NCBI GenBank assembly: GCA_031404355.1
Contig: JANNHK010000345.1
Location: forward strand, 1 to 15,333
Direction: 5' to 3'
Length of the DNA stretch: 15,333 bases
Source of the DNA: JANNHK01 sp031404355
Lineage (GTDB): Bacteria > Actinomycetota > Acidimicrobiia > IMCC26256 > PALSA-610
The first letter of the stretch is position 1, and every line of letters starts with the position of its first letter. Below the pieces are notes generated by a model. The model was not told the DNA's origin, searched no databases, and saw only the letters and a program-made list of their open reading frames with translations. Shown piece by piece: positions 1-6,982 of the stretch. The translations under genes and the position numbers were made by a program.

Positions 1-251
1 GTGTGCTCGCCATCACGCACTACGCGCGGCTGCTCTCCGAACTGAAGCCCGACAAGGTGCACGTGTTGCTCGCGGGCCGCGTCGTGTTGAGCGGTGGTCC
101 CGAACTGGCCGACCGCCTCGAAGAGACCGGCTACGAAGGCATCGCCGCCGAAGTCGGCGTCGACGCACTCACCGTCGAGATGCCGAAGGAACACGACCCT
201 TTCGGCGACCCCACCATCGGCTCGAGCCCCTTCGCCGACCCGCTCGCCTAG
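1..251 (+). CDS. sufC: SufC-type Fe-S assembly ATPase, C-terminal fragment
   Basis: The first complete codon is at 3 and the gene runs in from the left edge, so only about the last 82 residues are present. They start at the ABC switch region (AITHY, switch His) and continue with the SufC-specific tail PDKVHVLLAGRVVLSGGPEL. This aligns closely with the complete SufC at 8215-9045 (MITHY, PDVVHVLVDGRIVETGGPEV). SufC is the cytosolic ATPase of the SufBCD Fe-S scaffold. The last 35 or so residues are an acidic, Pro/Gly-rich extension unlike that of the other copy, so this is a diverged paralog and not a recent duplicate. sufB and sufD may lie just outside the window. The Walker A and signature motifs are not in the window, so activity cannot be judged. 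Confidence 0.85.
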   Translation, partial: VLAITHYARLLSELKPDKVHVLLAGRVVLSGGPELADRLEETGYEGIAAEVGVDALTVEMPKEHDPFGDPTIGSSPFADPLA

Positions 252-275
252 CCCGGTCGTTGGGTCCTTAAAGGG

Positions 276-304
276 TTGCCTTAGAGTTCTTCAAACATTA
301 CAGT
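276..304 (+). promoter_or_regulatory. Putative promoter of the AAA ATPase gene
   Basis: TTGCCT (276-281, 4/6 match to the -35 consensus) and TACAGT (299-304, 4/6 match to the -10 consensus) are separated by exactly 17 bp. The ATG follows the -10 by 9 nt and no Shine-Dalgarno sequence precedes it, so the transcript would have almost no leader. The short AT-rich stretch stands out from the surrounding GC-rich sequence. Confidence 0.5.
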
Positions 305-316
305 CATATTGTAATG
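296..316. promoter_or_regulatory. Perfect 21-bp inverted repeat over the start codon (candidate operator)
   Basis: CATTACA (296-302), a 7-bp spacer, then TGTAATG (310-316) form exact 7-bp inverted arms. The repeat covers the proposed -10 element and ends on the ATG of the ATPase gene. A dimeric repressor bound here would block transcription. The 8-mer ATTGTAAT at 308-315 also occurs at 9053-9060 in the suf promoter. No regulator gene is adjacent, so the binding protein is unknown. Confidence 0.5.
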
Positions 317-1498
317 ACCGCTCCTTCGGGGAAGAACCCGTTCCGTCCCGGCGTGGGTACACGCCCGGCCTACCTGGCCGGACGTGACGCCCCGATGCGC
401 CGATTTGGCGCGGTCCTCCGGGCGGCGCCGGAGCAACCGGCGAATATGCGGGTCACGGGTCTGCGCGGGGTGGGAAAGACAGTCCTGCTCGGCGAGTTCC
501 AGAGAATCGCCAAGGAAGACGGTTGGTCTGCCGGCTTCTTGGAGTTAGCTCCCGCTCACAATGCCGACGAAGCCATAGTGGTGGCATTGGGGGACCTCGC
601 GGACGGCTTGACGCGTGAGATCAGCCGCATGGAACGCCTGAAGGCTGCGTTCGGAAGGGCCGCGCGGGTCGCGGGTTCGCTCGGTGTCAGCTACAACGAC
701 GTCAAGGTCACACTGGAGCCGAGCGCAGTCGACGGAACGTCCGACCTTGCCGGAAAGCTGTTTGACGTCGTCGAAAGCGCGGTCGAGAAAGGTCTCGTCG
801 GTGTCGTGCTCCTGCTCGACGAAGCCCAGATCGTGCGAGACGAGCGCGACGCCCACGGCGAGCACCCGTTGTCACTCATCATTTCCGCCGTCTCAGCTCT
901 GCAACGGCGGGAGATTCCCATCGCGCTGGTCGTGTGTGGCCTGCCGACGCTGACAGGCAATCTGCTTCGCGCCCGCTCCTACACCGAGCGGATGTTCCGA
1001 GGTGAGGAAGTCGGGCGACTGGATGCACCAGATGCCGCTGCCGCGTTCGCCGAGCCGTTGAGCGCTTCGAGCGTGGTCGCGAGTTCGCATCTGGTCGATG
1101 CAGTAGTGAACGAAGTCGAGGGCTATCCCTACCTCATCCAACTCTGGGGTGCCGAGCTTTGGGACGCGGCCGTCGTCGCCGAAGTCGACGAGTTCGACGT
1201 CCACCTGTTGAACACCGCCCGCCCCGACATCTATCGACGCCTCGACATCGACTTCTACGAGCCGCGTGTCGCAACGCTCACCCCGGCTGAGCAAGACGTG
1301 CTCGTCGCATCGGCGCATTGTCCCTACCCGCCGCTCGCGACCGTCGATCTGAACGACGTCGTCGACAAGACGCCGGGAAACATCAATGTCCTGCTCGGTC
1401 GGCTCGTAGAAGCAGGCGTGGTCTACCGCGTGCGCAAGGGCCAATACGAGTACACGGCTCCGAAGTTTCGCGAGTACCTGCTCCGTCGCCATTCCTGA
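314..1498 (+). CDS. AAA/Orc1-Cdc6-like P-loop ATPase
   Basis: This 394-aa cytosolic protein has Walker A GLRGVGKT (residues 49-56), Walker B VVLLLDEAQ (164-172), a probable sensor-1 strand (ALVVCGLPTL, about 204-213), a helical lid around GYPYLIQLWG (270-279), and a C-terminal part (about 320-390) resembling a winged helix (LTPAEQDVL, INVLLGRLVEAGVVYR). The N-terminal NPFRPGVGTRP..LAGRD is typical of a widespread actinobacterial ATP-binding family related to archaeal Orc1/Cdc6 and AAA_16. Substrate and partner are unknown; the fold suggests nucleic-acid-linked ATP hydrolysis. An in-frame stop at 269 limits upstream extension, which supports the ATG at 314. The gene converges on the restriction enzyme with a 20-bp gap. 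A role in defence is inferred from this position only. Confidence 0.85.
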   Translation: MTAPSGKNPFRPGVGTRPAYLAGRDAPMRRFGAVLRAAPEQPANMRVTGLRGVGKTVLLGEFQRIAKEDGWSAGFLELAPAHNADEAIVVALGDLADGLTREISRMERLKAAFGRAARVAGSLGVSYNDVKVTLEPSAVDGTSDLAGKLFDVVESAVEKGLVGVVLLLDEAQIVRDERDAHGEHPLSLIISAVSALQRREIPIALVVCGLPTLTGNLLRARSYTERMFRGEEVGRLDAPDAAAAFAEPLSASSVVASSHLVDAVVNEVEGYPYLIQLWGAELWDAAVVAEVDEFDVHLLNTARPDIYRRLDIDFYEPRVATLTPAEQDVLVASAHCPYPPLATVDLNDVVDKTPGNINVLLGRLVEAGVVYRVRKGQYEYTAPKFREYLLRRHS

Positions 1499-1518
1499 CG
1501 AGAGAACGATGGTGGCGT

Positions 1519-4500
1519 TTAGTCGCCGAGCAGCGTCGGTTGGGCTGGTGTGTGAATGTCTGTCGGCTTCTTCGGGTAGCCGTCGGGAAGGGTGAACGCG
1601 ACGGCTGTGTCGAGTTCGTCTCGCGTGATCAATGGCGCATCGCAGATTCGGTCGAGAAGGTCAGCTTGCGCGGCTTCGAACTCGACGAGCAAACCGAGCA
1701 CGTTCAACAAGTCGAGAAGGTCGGTGGTGTACTCGGCGAGCCAATGATCGGGTTGGATATTACCCAGGGCCGACGGTGGACGCCGGTCGCCGATGATCGG
1801 TCGTTCGCGGTCACGCTTGCGGTAGCTGAACCACTGCCGCAGAACATGCTTGCCAGAGACTTCGTAGCTCCACATGGCGGACGTGACCTCGTCGACGTAT
1901 CCGGAGCCGATCAGCAGGCGCCGCTCGCTCGCGTCGTGGTCGATGGTGTCGGGCATCGCGTCGGGGTTGCTCGGGATGGTTCCGGTCGGCGGCACCCGAG
2001 GAGCCTTGTCGGACGTCAGGCGCGGCGGTCCTGCGGGCCGGCCCTCCGCAGGTTCGATGTATCGCTCGCCGAACGTGTGGAGCCACGCCACGCGTCGGCC
2101 GAGCTGAACCGACTCCGCGAAGAGTGACCCGTCAGCGGTGACCGGCACTCGCAAGCCGGGCTGTTTCAATTCTTCCTCGAATCGAGAGGCATACGCCGGA
2201 TGCCCCGTGAGCGCCACCACGTACGCAAGGACATCCGGTGCTGTGACTGCGACGCCCAGTCGTTGTTGAAGGACAGCGAGCAGACCAGGCGGAATATTCG
2301 CGACTGTGCCAGCGCTATCGAGCCAGAGCGGAAACGCGCGGCCACCTCGCGCCGAGTAGTGGTCAAGGTCAGGAATGTTCGCGGTGAGCGTGACGCCTGG
2401 TCCTGATGTCGGTGACGTGCGCTCTAGCGCGGTCAAGTAAACCTGCTGGTTCGAGTGTGCGCGCCAGAGATTCGGGTTGGGTCGATTGATCAGGCGGTTG
2501 TCGGGGATGATCCACTGCCGATCGAACGATCGGAAGCCGTAGCGAACGGGGGACACCACTGGGCCCTTTTCCTCGCCAACTGGACCGGTACCGGTGGAAA
2601 ATCCGGGCAGGGCGGTCTTCACCCTCTTGGCAACCGATCGATCGCCGCCTTCGTGGGGGTGGAACAGCAAGTCCTTCTTGTCTTCCGGGGCGCGCAGGAG
2701 TGTGTCCCAGCGCTTGCCGAGGGTCTCCGCGTCGGGCGCGATAACCCAAGTACGACCGGGCATGACGCCAGAACCGTTGTAGATGAACAACTCATCGATG
2801 GCGGGGTAGCTCGACCAGTCGGCGCTCGAGGCAGGCAGGAACGGGGCGCGCCAAGCCGTTGAACAAGGAACCCAACCGTCATCACTTAGGCCTGTGGCGC
2901 CAAGGGCGGCGAACTTCTCGGTGCGTAACCCCTCGGGCAGTGAGCGAAAACGCACGGTGGCCGGAACGTCGGGGTCACTTGCCGGGGTTCTCACCGCGAT
3001 CACAATGCAGATCGGTTGTTGTACCCCTTCGAAAATGCGCGTCGCGACCTCGGGCTGATGCCCTTCGGGGCTGCAATGGATTACGAAGACCTCGTCGCAG
3101 GTGCGACGCAGGTAGTCGCGCATACGTTCGAAGCCGGGGCCGTTGAGAAACCCGGCGACGGTGATGAAGGCGACGATTCCCGAGTTGTTTTGTGTGTCGT
3201 GGTCGAACACCTTCCACGTAGCCCAACGCCAGAAGTACACGTAGAGGTTGCGAAGGTGTTTCAAGTGGGGGCCGACTCCCCAGCTTGTAGGTGGCATCCA
3301 GTCGGCCAGCAACGACGCGACCTTTGCGTCGGGGTCGCCGTTTTCGACCCAACCACCGCGACCCTTCGCCTTCTCCTTGTACGGTGGATTTCCGATCACG
3401 ACCATGATCGGTTCGGTTTTCTTGACCTCGTTTGCCTTCCGGCGGGATTCGGCAATGGGTGCGTACATCGCACCGAGCTGTTCGTCCTCGACGTACGGGT
3501 TCCCGAGTGTGTCGGTGACGTACATCCGCAGCGGTGTGCTCGGGGTTACGTGGAGGTCGGCGAGTTCGGCGAGGATTCGCAGTTGAGCAACGGCGAACGG
3601 GCCGAGCTGAATCTCAAAGGCGAAGAGCCGTTGTAGCGCGGCATCGATCATTCCCGGTACTGCACCTTCACCCTGATCCGCAGCCACCGTTTCGCTGATG
3701 CGGTGCAGTACACCCAGGATGAACGTTCCGGTTCCAACCGCGGGGTCGACCAGCGTGACAGCTTGGTCGGCGAGGCCGAGTCGACGGCCGAACCTGGTAC
3801 GAAGAGCTTCGTCGACGAGGTCGGTCATCGCGGAGACGACTTCGGGTGGCGTGTAATACGAGCCCGTCTGCTTGCGCAACGTGTTGTCGTACACCGCGAG
3901 GAAGTCCTCGTAGAAGTAGAGCCAGGCGCGCGCGTCGCCCTTCGAGATCGTTGGCCAGTCGACAACATCGAGGACGCGTGTCAACGTGCCAATCGATGTC
4001 TTCAACGTGTCGTGACTGGTCGCGTCGTCCGTGAGTATTCGTAGTGCGGCCCCGATGAGTGAGTGCGTCGTTCCAAGCTTTTTTGCTGCCTGGTCGAGGC
4101 CCGTCGCGAGTTCGATCCCTTGCGCTCGCGCGACGAGAAGGCCGAACGTGACGGCCTGCGCGTAACCGTCGGCGAACGTCGCGTCGTCAGCGTCGGGGAA
4201 CAGCAGTCTCCGCCAATCGGCAGCGAGTGCGCAGAGGGCGACGTCTCCCTCTGCGAGTTGTTCGGTGACCTCGTCGCGTAGGAGTCTGCACACGCGTGCC
4301 GTCATCTCTGCGAGCATCTTCGGATTGCGGGGCGGGAGCGGTTCCCACCTAAAGAAGTCGTCGAAGAGGGTCAAGAGATTCTGTGGCGCGGTGAGGTTCG
4401 CGCCGGCGGTCTCGATTCCGCCTTCCAAGCGAACGACGAGTTGCAGGTCTCCGCTATGCCACAGCGTGAACTCGTTTCCGTCCGTGTACATGAGGTTGGG

Positions 4501-4842
4501 AAGAGACTGAAGGCGCAGCCACTGTTCCTTGTCGTGCGTGTCGCGGAACTTCCGCGGGTCGGCGCCCTTTCCCGGCGCCTTCACTTCGATGAAGCCGACG
4601 AGGGCGCGCCGGAGCGTGACCGCGTAGTCGGGTCTGGTCTTCAGGTGAGCGAGCGACGACTCGCCCACCGCGACGACGTTGGTTCGACTGAACCCACATA
4701 ACTCGGCGACGTCGCCGATGAGGTGCTCAAGGGGAGCACGGAGTTGATCCTCGGGCTCGCCTCGCGCGGCGAGGTTCTTCAGCTTCGACAGCGCGGCTGC
4801 TCCAAAAGCCGAGATCGCGGCCGCGAGATCATGTGCAGGCAC
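1519..4842 (-). CDS. Single-chain restriction-modification enzyme, type ISP/IIG-like, without helicase
   Basis: This 1107-aa cytosolic enzyme should both cut DNA and methylate adenine at the same site. Domains in order: a PD-(D/E)XK-type nuclease with Asp72 and Glu86-Val-Lys88 (RPDYAV...FIEVKAPG); a helical linker of about 200 residues; an N6-adenine methyltransferase with motif X near QTGSYYTPPEVV (325-336), motif I DPAVGTGTF (366-374) and catalytic NPPY (485-488); then a long target-recognition region with FDRQWIIPDNRLINRPNPNLW-like sequence typical of the type ISP C-terminal domain. Type ISP enzymes such as LlaBIII have about 1,580 residues and an SF2 helicase between nuclease and methyltransferase; here there is no room for one. 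The start is GTG, with TAGCGT 6 nt upstream and no Shine-Dalgarno. Long opposite-strand open frames are scarce over this gene, implying lower third-position GC than its neighbours. Confidence 0.88.
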   Translation of the reverse strand: MPAHDLAAAISAFGAAALSKLKNLAARGEPEDQLRAPLEHLIGDVAELCGFSRTNVVAVGESSLAHLKTRPDYAVTLRRALVGFIEVKAPGKGADPRKFRDTHDKEQWLRLQSLPNLMYTDGNEFTLWHSGDLQLVVRLEGGIETAGANLTAPQNLLTLFDDFFRWEPLPPRNPKMLAEMTARVCRLLRDEVTEQLAEGDVALCALAADWRRLLFPDADDATFADGYAQAVTFGLLVARAQGIELATGLDQAAKKLGTTHSLIGAALRILTDDATSHDTLKTSIGTLTRVLDVVDWPTISKGDARAWLYFYEDFLAVYDNTLRKQTGSYYTPPEVVSAMTDLVDEALRTRFGRRLGLADQAVTLVDPAVGTGTFILGVLHRISETVAADQGEGAVPGMIDAALQRLFAFEIQLGPFAVAQLRILAELADLHVTPSTPLRMYVTDTLGNPYVEDEQLGAMYAPIAESRRKANEVKKTEPIMVVIGNPPYKEKAKGRGGWVENGDPDAKVASLLADWMPPTSWGVGPHLKHLRNLYVYFWRWATWKVFDHDTQNNSGIVAFITVAGFLNGPGFERMRDYLRRTCDEVFVIHCSPEGHQPEVATRIFEGVQQPICIVIAVRTPASDPDVPATVRFRSLPEGLRTEKFAALGATGLSDDGWVPCSTAWRAPFLPASSADWSSYPAIDELFIYNGSGVMPGRTWVIAPDAETLGKRWDTLLRAPEDKKDLLFHPHEGGDRSVAKRVKTALPGFSTGTGPVGEEKGPVVSPVRYGFRSFDRQWIIPDNRLINRPNPNLWRAHSNQQVYLTALERTSPTSGPGVTLTANIPDLDHYSARGGRAFPLWLDSAGTVANIPPGLLAVLQQRLGVAVTAPDVLAYVVALTGHPAYASRFEEELKQPGLRVPVTADGSLFAESVQLGRRVAWLHTFGERYIEPAEGRPAGPPRLTSDKAPRVPPTGTIPSNPDAMPDTIDHDASERRLLIGSGYVDEVTSAMWSYEVSGKHVLRQWFSYRKRDRERPIIGDRRPPSALGNIQPDHWLAEYTTDLLDLLNVLGLLVEFEAAQADLLDRICDAPLITRDELDTAVAFTLPDGYPKKPTDIHTPAQPTLLGD

Positions 4843-4848
4843 GTTCAG

Positions 4849-4854
4849 ACGCTA
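4849..4854 (-). promoter_or_regulatory. Putative -10 element of the restriction-modification gene
   Basis: On the minus strand TAGCGT lies 6 nt before the GTG at 4842, as expected for a leaderless transcript. No good -35 is visible at 16-18 bp. The same hexamer is used before the debranching enzyme gene at 10152. Confidence 0.35.
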
Positions 4855-4894
4855 CGCGGACCCTGAGACATTGGCCCGGATCCCCGTTATCGCG

Positions 4895-6091
4895 CTACGG
4901 CTCGGGCGGTGGTTGCGGGGGCTGCGTCGTCGTGGCGGGCGGCGGCTCGGTGGGCGGTGTCGTCGGCGGCGGGTCCGTCGGCGGCGGCGATGTCACGGGC
5001 GGCGCGGTGGTGTCCGGCGGGCCGACGGGCGCGACCGTGTCGGGGGGCGTCGTTTCGGGAGGAGCGGTGGCGGGCGGCGCGGTCGGCGGAGTCGTGGGTG
5101 TCGTCGGCGCCGAACCGCCGCCGCCGCCACCGCCCGGCGAACCACCGGTGGGGCTGTCGGGCGGGTAGCCGCCCTCGGGTGCCTGGATACCGACGACGTA
5201 CACCGTCATGTCGTCGTACACGAGCGTGCCGAAGTACTCGGCGATGTGCATGGGAATGCGCGAACAGCCGTGCGACGCGGGCTTCACCGGCACCGACGTG
5301 TAACCGTGGATCGCGATCCCGCCGTTGAAGTACCACGGGTTGTAGAGGCGACCGAGCTTGCCGGTGCGCCATCCGTTGACGTGCCAGTCGAACTTGTACT
5401 TGCCCGCGTACGTGACCGCGTACTGGCAGCCGTCGCTCCCGCCGCAGAACCGTTTCCCGTTCCCGGTCGACGTCGGCGTGACGAGCGCGACCTGGTAGCC
5501 CTTGTAGAGGATGATTACCTGGCGGTCGAGGTCGATTTCGACGCGGTCGGCTTCGGCGGCGGGCATGTGCGGCGTCGGGTATTGGAACGTTGCCAGCGTG
5601 TCGACGAACGGTTGGTCGATCACGCCGTCGCGGGCCCAGCCCATGAGCTTGTCGAACGCTTCAACTGCGGTGCGCGTCTTCGCGTCGAACACGCCATCCA
5701 CCGGGCCCGGGTCGAAGTGCAGTTCGACGAGGCGCGCTTCGTACCCCATGATCTCGGCCGCCCGCGCCCCCTGCCCGACGCTTCCGCCGGGAACGGGCGG
5801 CAACGCGATCGCCGCGGGCTGGATCAGCGCCGGGATGGTTGTCGTCGTCGTGGGCGCCAGCGTCGTGGTGGTCGGGTCGGTCGTCGCCGGCTCGGTGCTC
5901 GGCGACACCTTCCGGGGCTCGAACCTGCCGGCTTCGATGTCGTCGTCGTCACCTTGGGCCGCCGCGTACTGACCGACGGAGAGGACGGTGACGATCGCGA
6001 CGACGAGTCCGACGATTCCGGAACGGATCAGCAGCCCGCGGCGCGGCGGGCGGATCTCGTCCATGTTGTCCGACGCGGCAATCGGGTCCAC
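4895..6091 (-). CDS. Exported L,D-transpeptidase (YkuD domain) with Pro/Thr-rich tail
   Basis: This 398-aa protein cross-links peptidoglycan or attaches molecules to it outside the membrane. An N-terminal transmembrane anchor or signal segment (about 20-44, after RRGLLIR) precedes a Thr/Pro linker (about 62-90). A peptidoglycan-binding-like repeat follows (about 107-170, FDPGPVDGVFDAKTRTAVEAF), then the YkuD catalytic domain (about 183-302) with IAIHGYTS (259-266) and SHGCSR (273-278), where Cys276 is the nucleophile. The last 90 or so residues are a Gly run and a PPT/TTPP-rich low-complexity tail, perhaps a wall-spanning region. The start is GTG at 6091, with TAGGAT 9 nt upstream; an alternative ATG lies at 6064. 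Neither start has a convincing Shine-Dalgarno sequence. The gene stands alone, 52 bp upstream of the restriction enzyme. Confidence 0.9.
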   Translation of the reverse strand: MDPIAASDNMDEIRPPRRGLLIRSGIVGLVVAIVTVLSVGQYAAAQGDDDDIEAGRFEPRKVSPSTEPATTDPTTTTLAPTTTTTIPALIQPAAIALPPVPGGSVGQGARAAEIMGYEARLVELHFDPGPVDGVFDAKTRTAVEAFDKLMGWARDGVIDQPFVDTLATFQYPTPHMPAAEADRVEIDLDRQVIILYKGYQVALVTPTSTGNGKRFCGGSDGCQYAVTYAGKYKFDWHVNGWRTGKLGRLYNPWYFNGGIAIHGYTSVPVKPASHGCSRIPMHIAEYFGTLVYDDMTVYVVGIQAPEGGYPPDSPTGGSPGGGGGGGSAPTTPTTPPTAPPATAPPETTPPDTVAPVGPPDTTAPPVTSPPPTDPPPTTPPTEPPPATTTQPPQPPPEP

Positions 6092-6100
6092 AGACGCCCG

Positions 6101-6106
6101 ATCCTA
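6101..6106 (-). promoter_or_regulatory. Putative -10 element of the L,D-transpeptidase gene
   Basis: On the minus strand TAGGAT (4/6 match to TATAAT) lies 9 nt before the GTG at 6091. This supports the upstream GTG and a near-leaderless message. AGGA inside it could instead be a distant ribosome binding site, so the call is tentative. Confidence 0.35.
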
Positions 6107-6143
6107 CTGGACGCCTCGGCCGATTCAGGCCGCACAGTCGGTG

Positions 6144-6317
6144 TTAGCCCGTGGGCTGCGACTCTTCTTCGAGCAGCGCGGCGATGGCCGCGTCGGAGAC
6201 TGCAAGCGTCCGGAGGTCGAGCAGAAAGTCGACGATCTCACCCGCGGAAACCAGGTCGCGTGCCGCGAAGCGTTCGAGTGCTTCGTCGATCGCAGTGACG
6301 ATCCCGGCCTGATCCAT
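6144..6317 (-). CDS. Small acidic helical protein, unknown function
   Basis: This 57-aa protein (starting MDQAGIVTAIDEALERFAA) is not recognised. It is rich in Ala, Leu, Glu and Asp, appears wholly alpha-helical, and has no signal peptide, membrane segment or Cys. A longer open frame extends to 6425, but the ATG at 6317 is chosen because AGGGAG sits 7 nt before it, one of the clearest ribosome binding sites in the window. Upstream residues in the longer frame look non-coding. It lies 157 bp downstream of sufU and 52 bp upstream of the L,D-transpeptidase, on the same strand as both. No function can be assigned. Confidence 0.6.
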   Translation of the reverse strand: MDQAGIVTAIDEALERFAARDLVSAGEIVDFLLDLRTLAVSDAAIAALLEEESQPTG

Positions 6318-6474
6318 GTGAGGGCTCCCTTCGGACTTCAGTGCAGCGTACCCGCTGTGCGGTACCACTATTGCAACGCTTGAGAGACCTCTCCCGTTCC
6401 CTCTTGTGACGGAATTCCCACCCACGTGTGGTGCTCACAGAGCCCCATGGGGGCCATGAGACCCATACACGGCT
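6318..6474. other. Intergenic region between sufU and the 57-aa gene
   Basis: This 157-bp stretch holds the ribosome binding site of the 57-aa gene. It also has short dyads: CATGG-GGG-CCATG (6446-6458), GAGAG-AC-CTCTC (6382-6393) and GTACC-N8-GGTAC (6348-6365). None is followed by a T-tract on the minus strand, so no intrinsic terminator is called. No good promoter was found; TTGCAA (6371-6376) and TACGCT (6345-6350, minus strand) are 20 bp apart, too far for a standard promoter. Confidence 0.4.
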
Positions 6475-6969
6475 TCAGGGTGATGGTGCGTGTTCGGCCT
6501 CGTCGAGGCCCTGCTGGAGGGTGTTCCACGCCAACGTGGCACATTTGATGCGCACGGGGAATTTTACGACGCCCTGCAGCGCTTCGAGGTCGCCCAATCG
6601 AACGCCTGCGAGTTCGGCCTCCAGGTCGCTGCCGTCGCCTTCACCTTCGAGCTTCGACTCGTGGATCGACATCAGCGCCTTGAACGCGCGTGTCAGCTGG
6701 TGCACCTCGGCCAGCGACTTGCCCTTCACCGCCGAACTCATCATCGAGGTCGACGCCTGGCTGATCGAGCAACCCTGACCCGCGATCTTGATGTCGCGCA
6801 CTGTCTCGGTTTCGGGATCGACGTCGATGTAGAGCACGACCTCGTCGCCGCAAAGCGGGTTGAATCCTTCGACCTTGTGCGCGGGCGGAACCTCGAGCTC
6901 ACCGCGATTACGCGGCGAGCGGTAGTGGTCGAGGATGATCTCGCGGTAGAGGTCTTCGAGGCCGGCCAT
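6475..6969 (-). CDS. sufU: SufU-type sulfur-transfer protein (NifU N-terminal family)
   Basis: SufU accepts persulfide sulfur from SufS on a zinc-bound cysteine and passes it to the SUF scaffold. The 164-aa protein has the three conserved cysteines and Asp in standard context: Cys40 and Asp42 (NPLCGDE), Cys67 (GQGCSIS) and Cys143 (IKCATLAW). The segment after residue 100 (SIHESKLEGEGDGSDLEAEL) matches the insertion that separates SufU from IscU. The start at 6969 gives the family N-terminus LEDLYREIILDHYRSPRNRG; the open frame continues upstream but only in sequence that codes for SufS. It follows sufS by 13 bp as the last gene of the sufCSU operon. Confidence 0.93.
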   Translation of the reverse strand: MAGLEDLYREIILDHYRSPRNRGELEVPPAHKVEGFNPLCGDEVVLYIDVDPETETVRDIKIAGQGCSISQASTSMMSSAVKGKSLAEVHQLTRAFKALMSIHESKLEGEGDGSDLEAELAGVRLGDLEALQGVVKFPVRIKCATLAWNTLQQGLDEAEHAPSP

Positions 6970-6982
6970 CTCGTGTCCGATC

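Noticed and set aside
1318..2127. 269-codon + strand frame running past the ATPase stop
   Set aside because: It is out of frame with the ATPase and antisense to the restriction enzyme; no domain is recognised.
4833..5168. Gly/Val-rich open frame on the + strand resembling a repetitive protein
   Set aside because: It is the complement of the transpeptidase Pro/Thr-rich tail.
4871..6298. 475-codon open frame on the + strand, very Arg-rich
   Set aside because: It is antisense to the L,D-transpeptidase, which has clear catalytic motifs; the frame is a by-product of high third-position GC.
6443..6458. Possible terminator hairpin after sufU (CCCCATGGGG / CATGG-GGG-CCATG)
   Set aside because: The stem has a very short loop and no T-tract on the minus strand.
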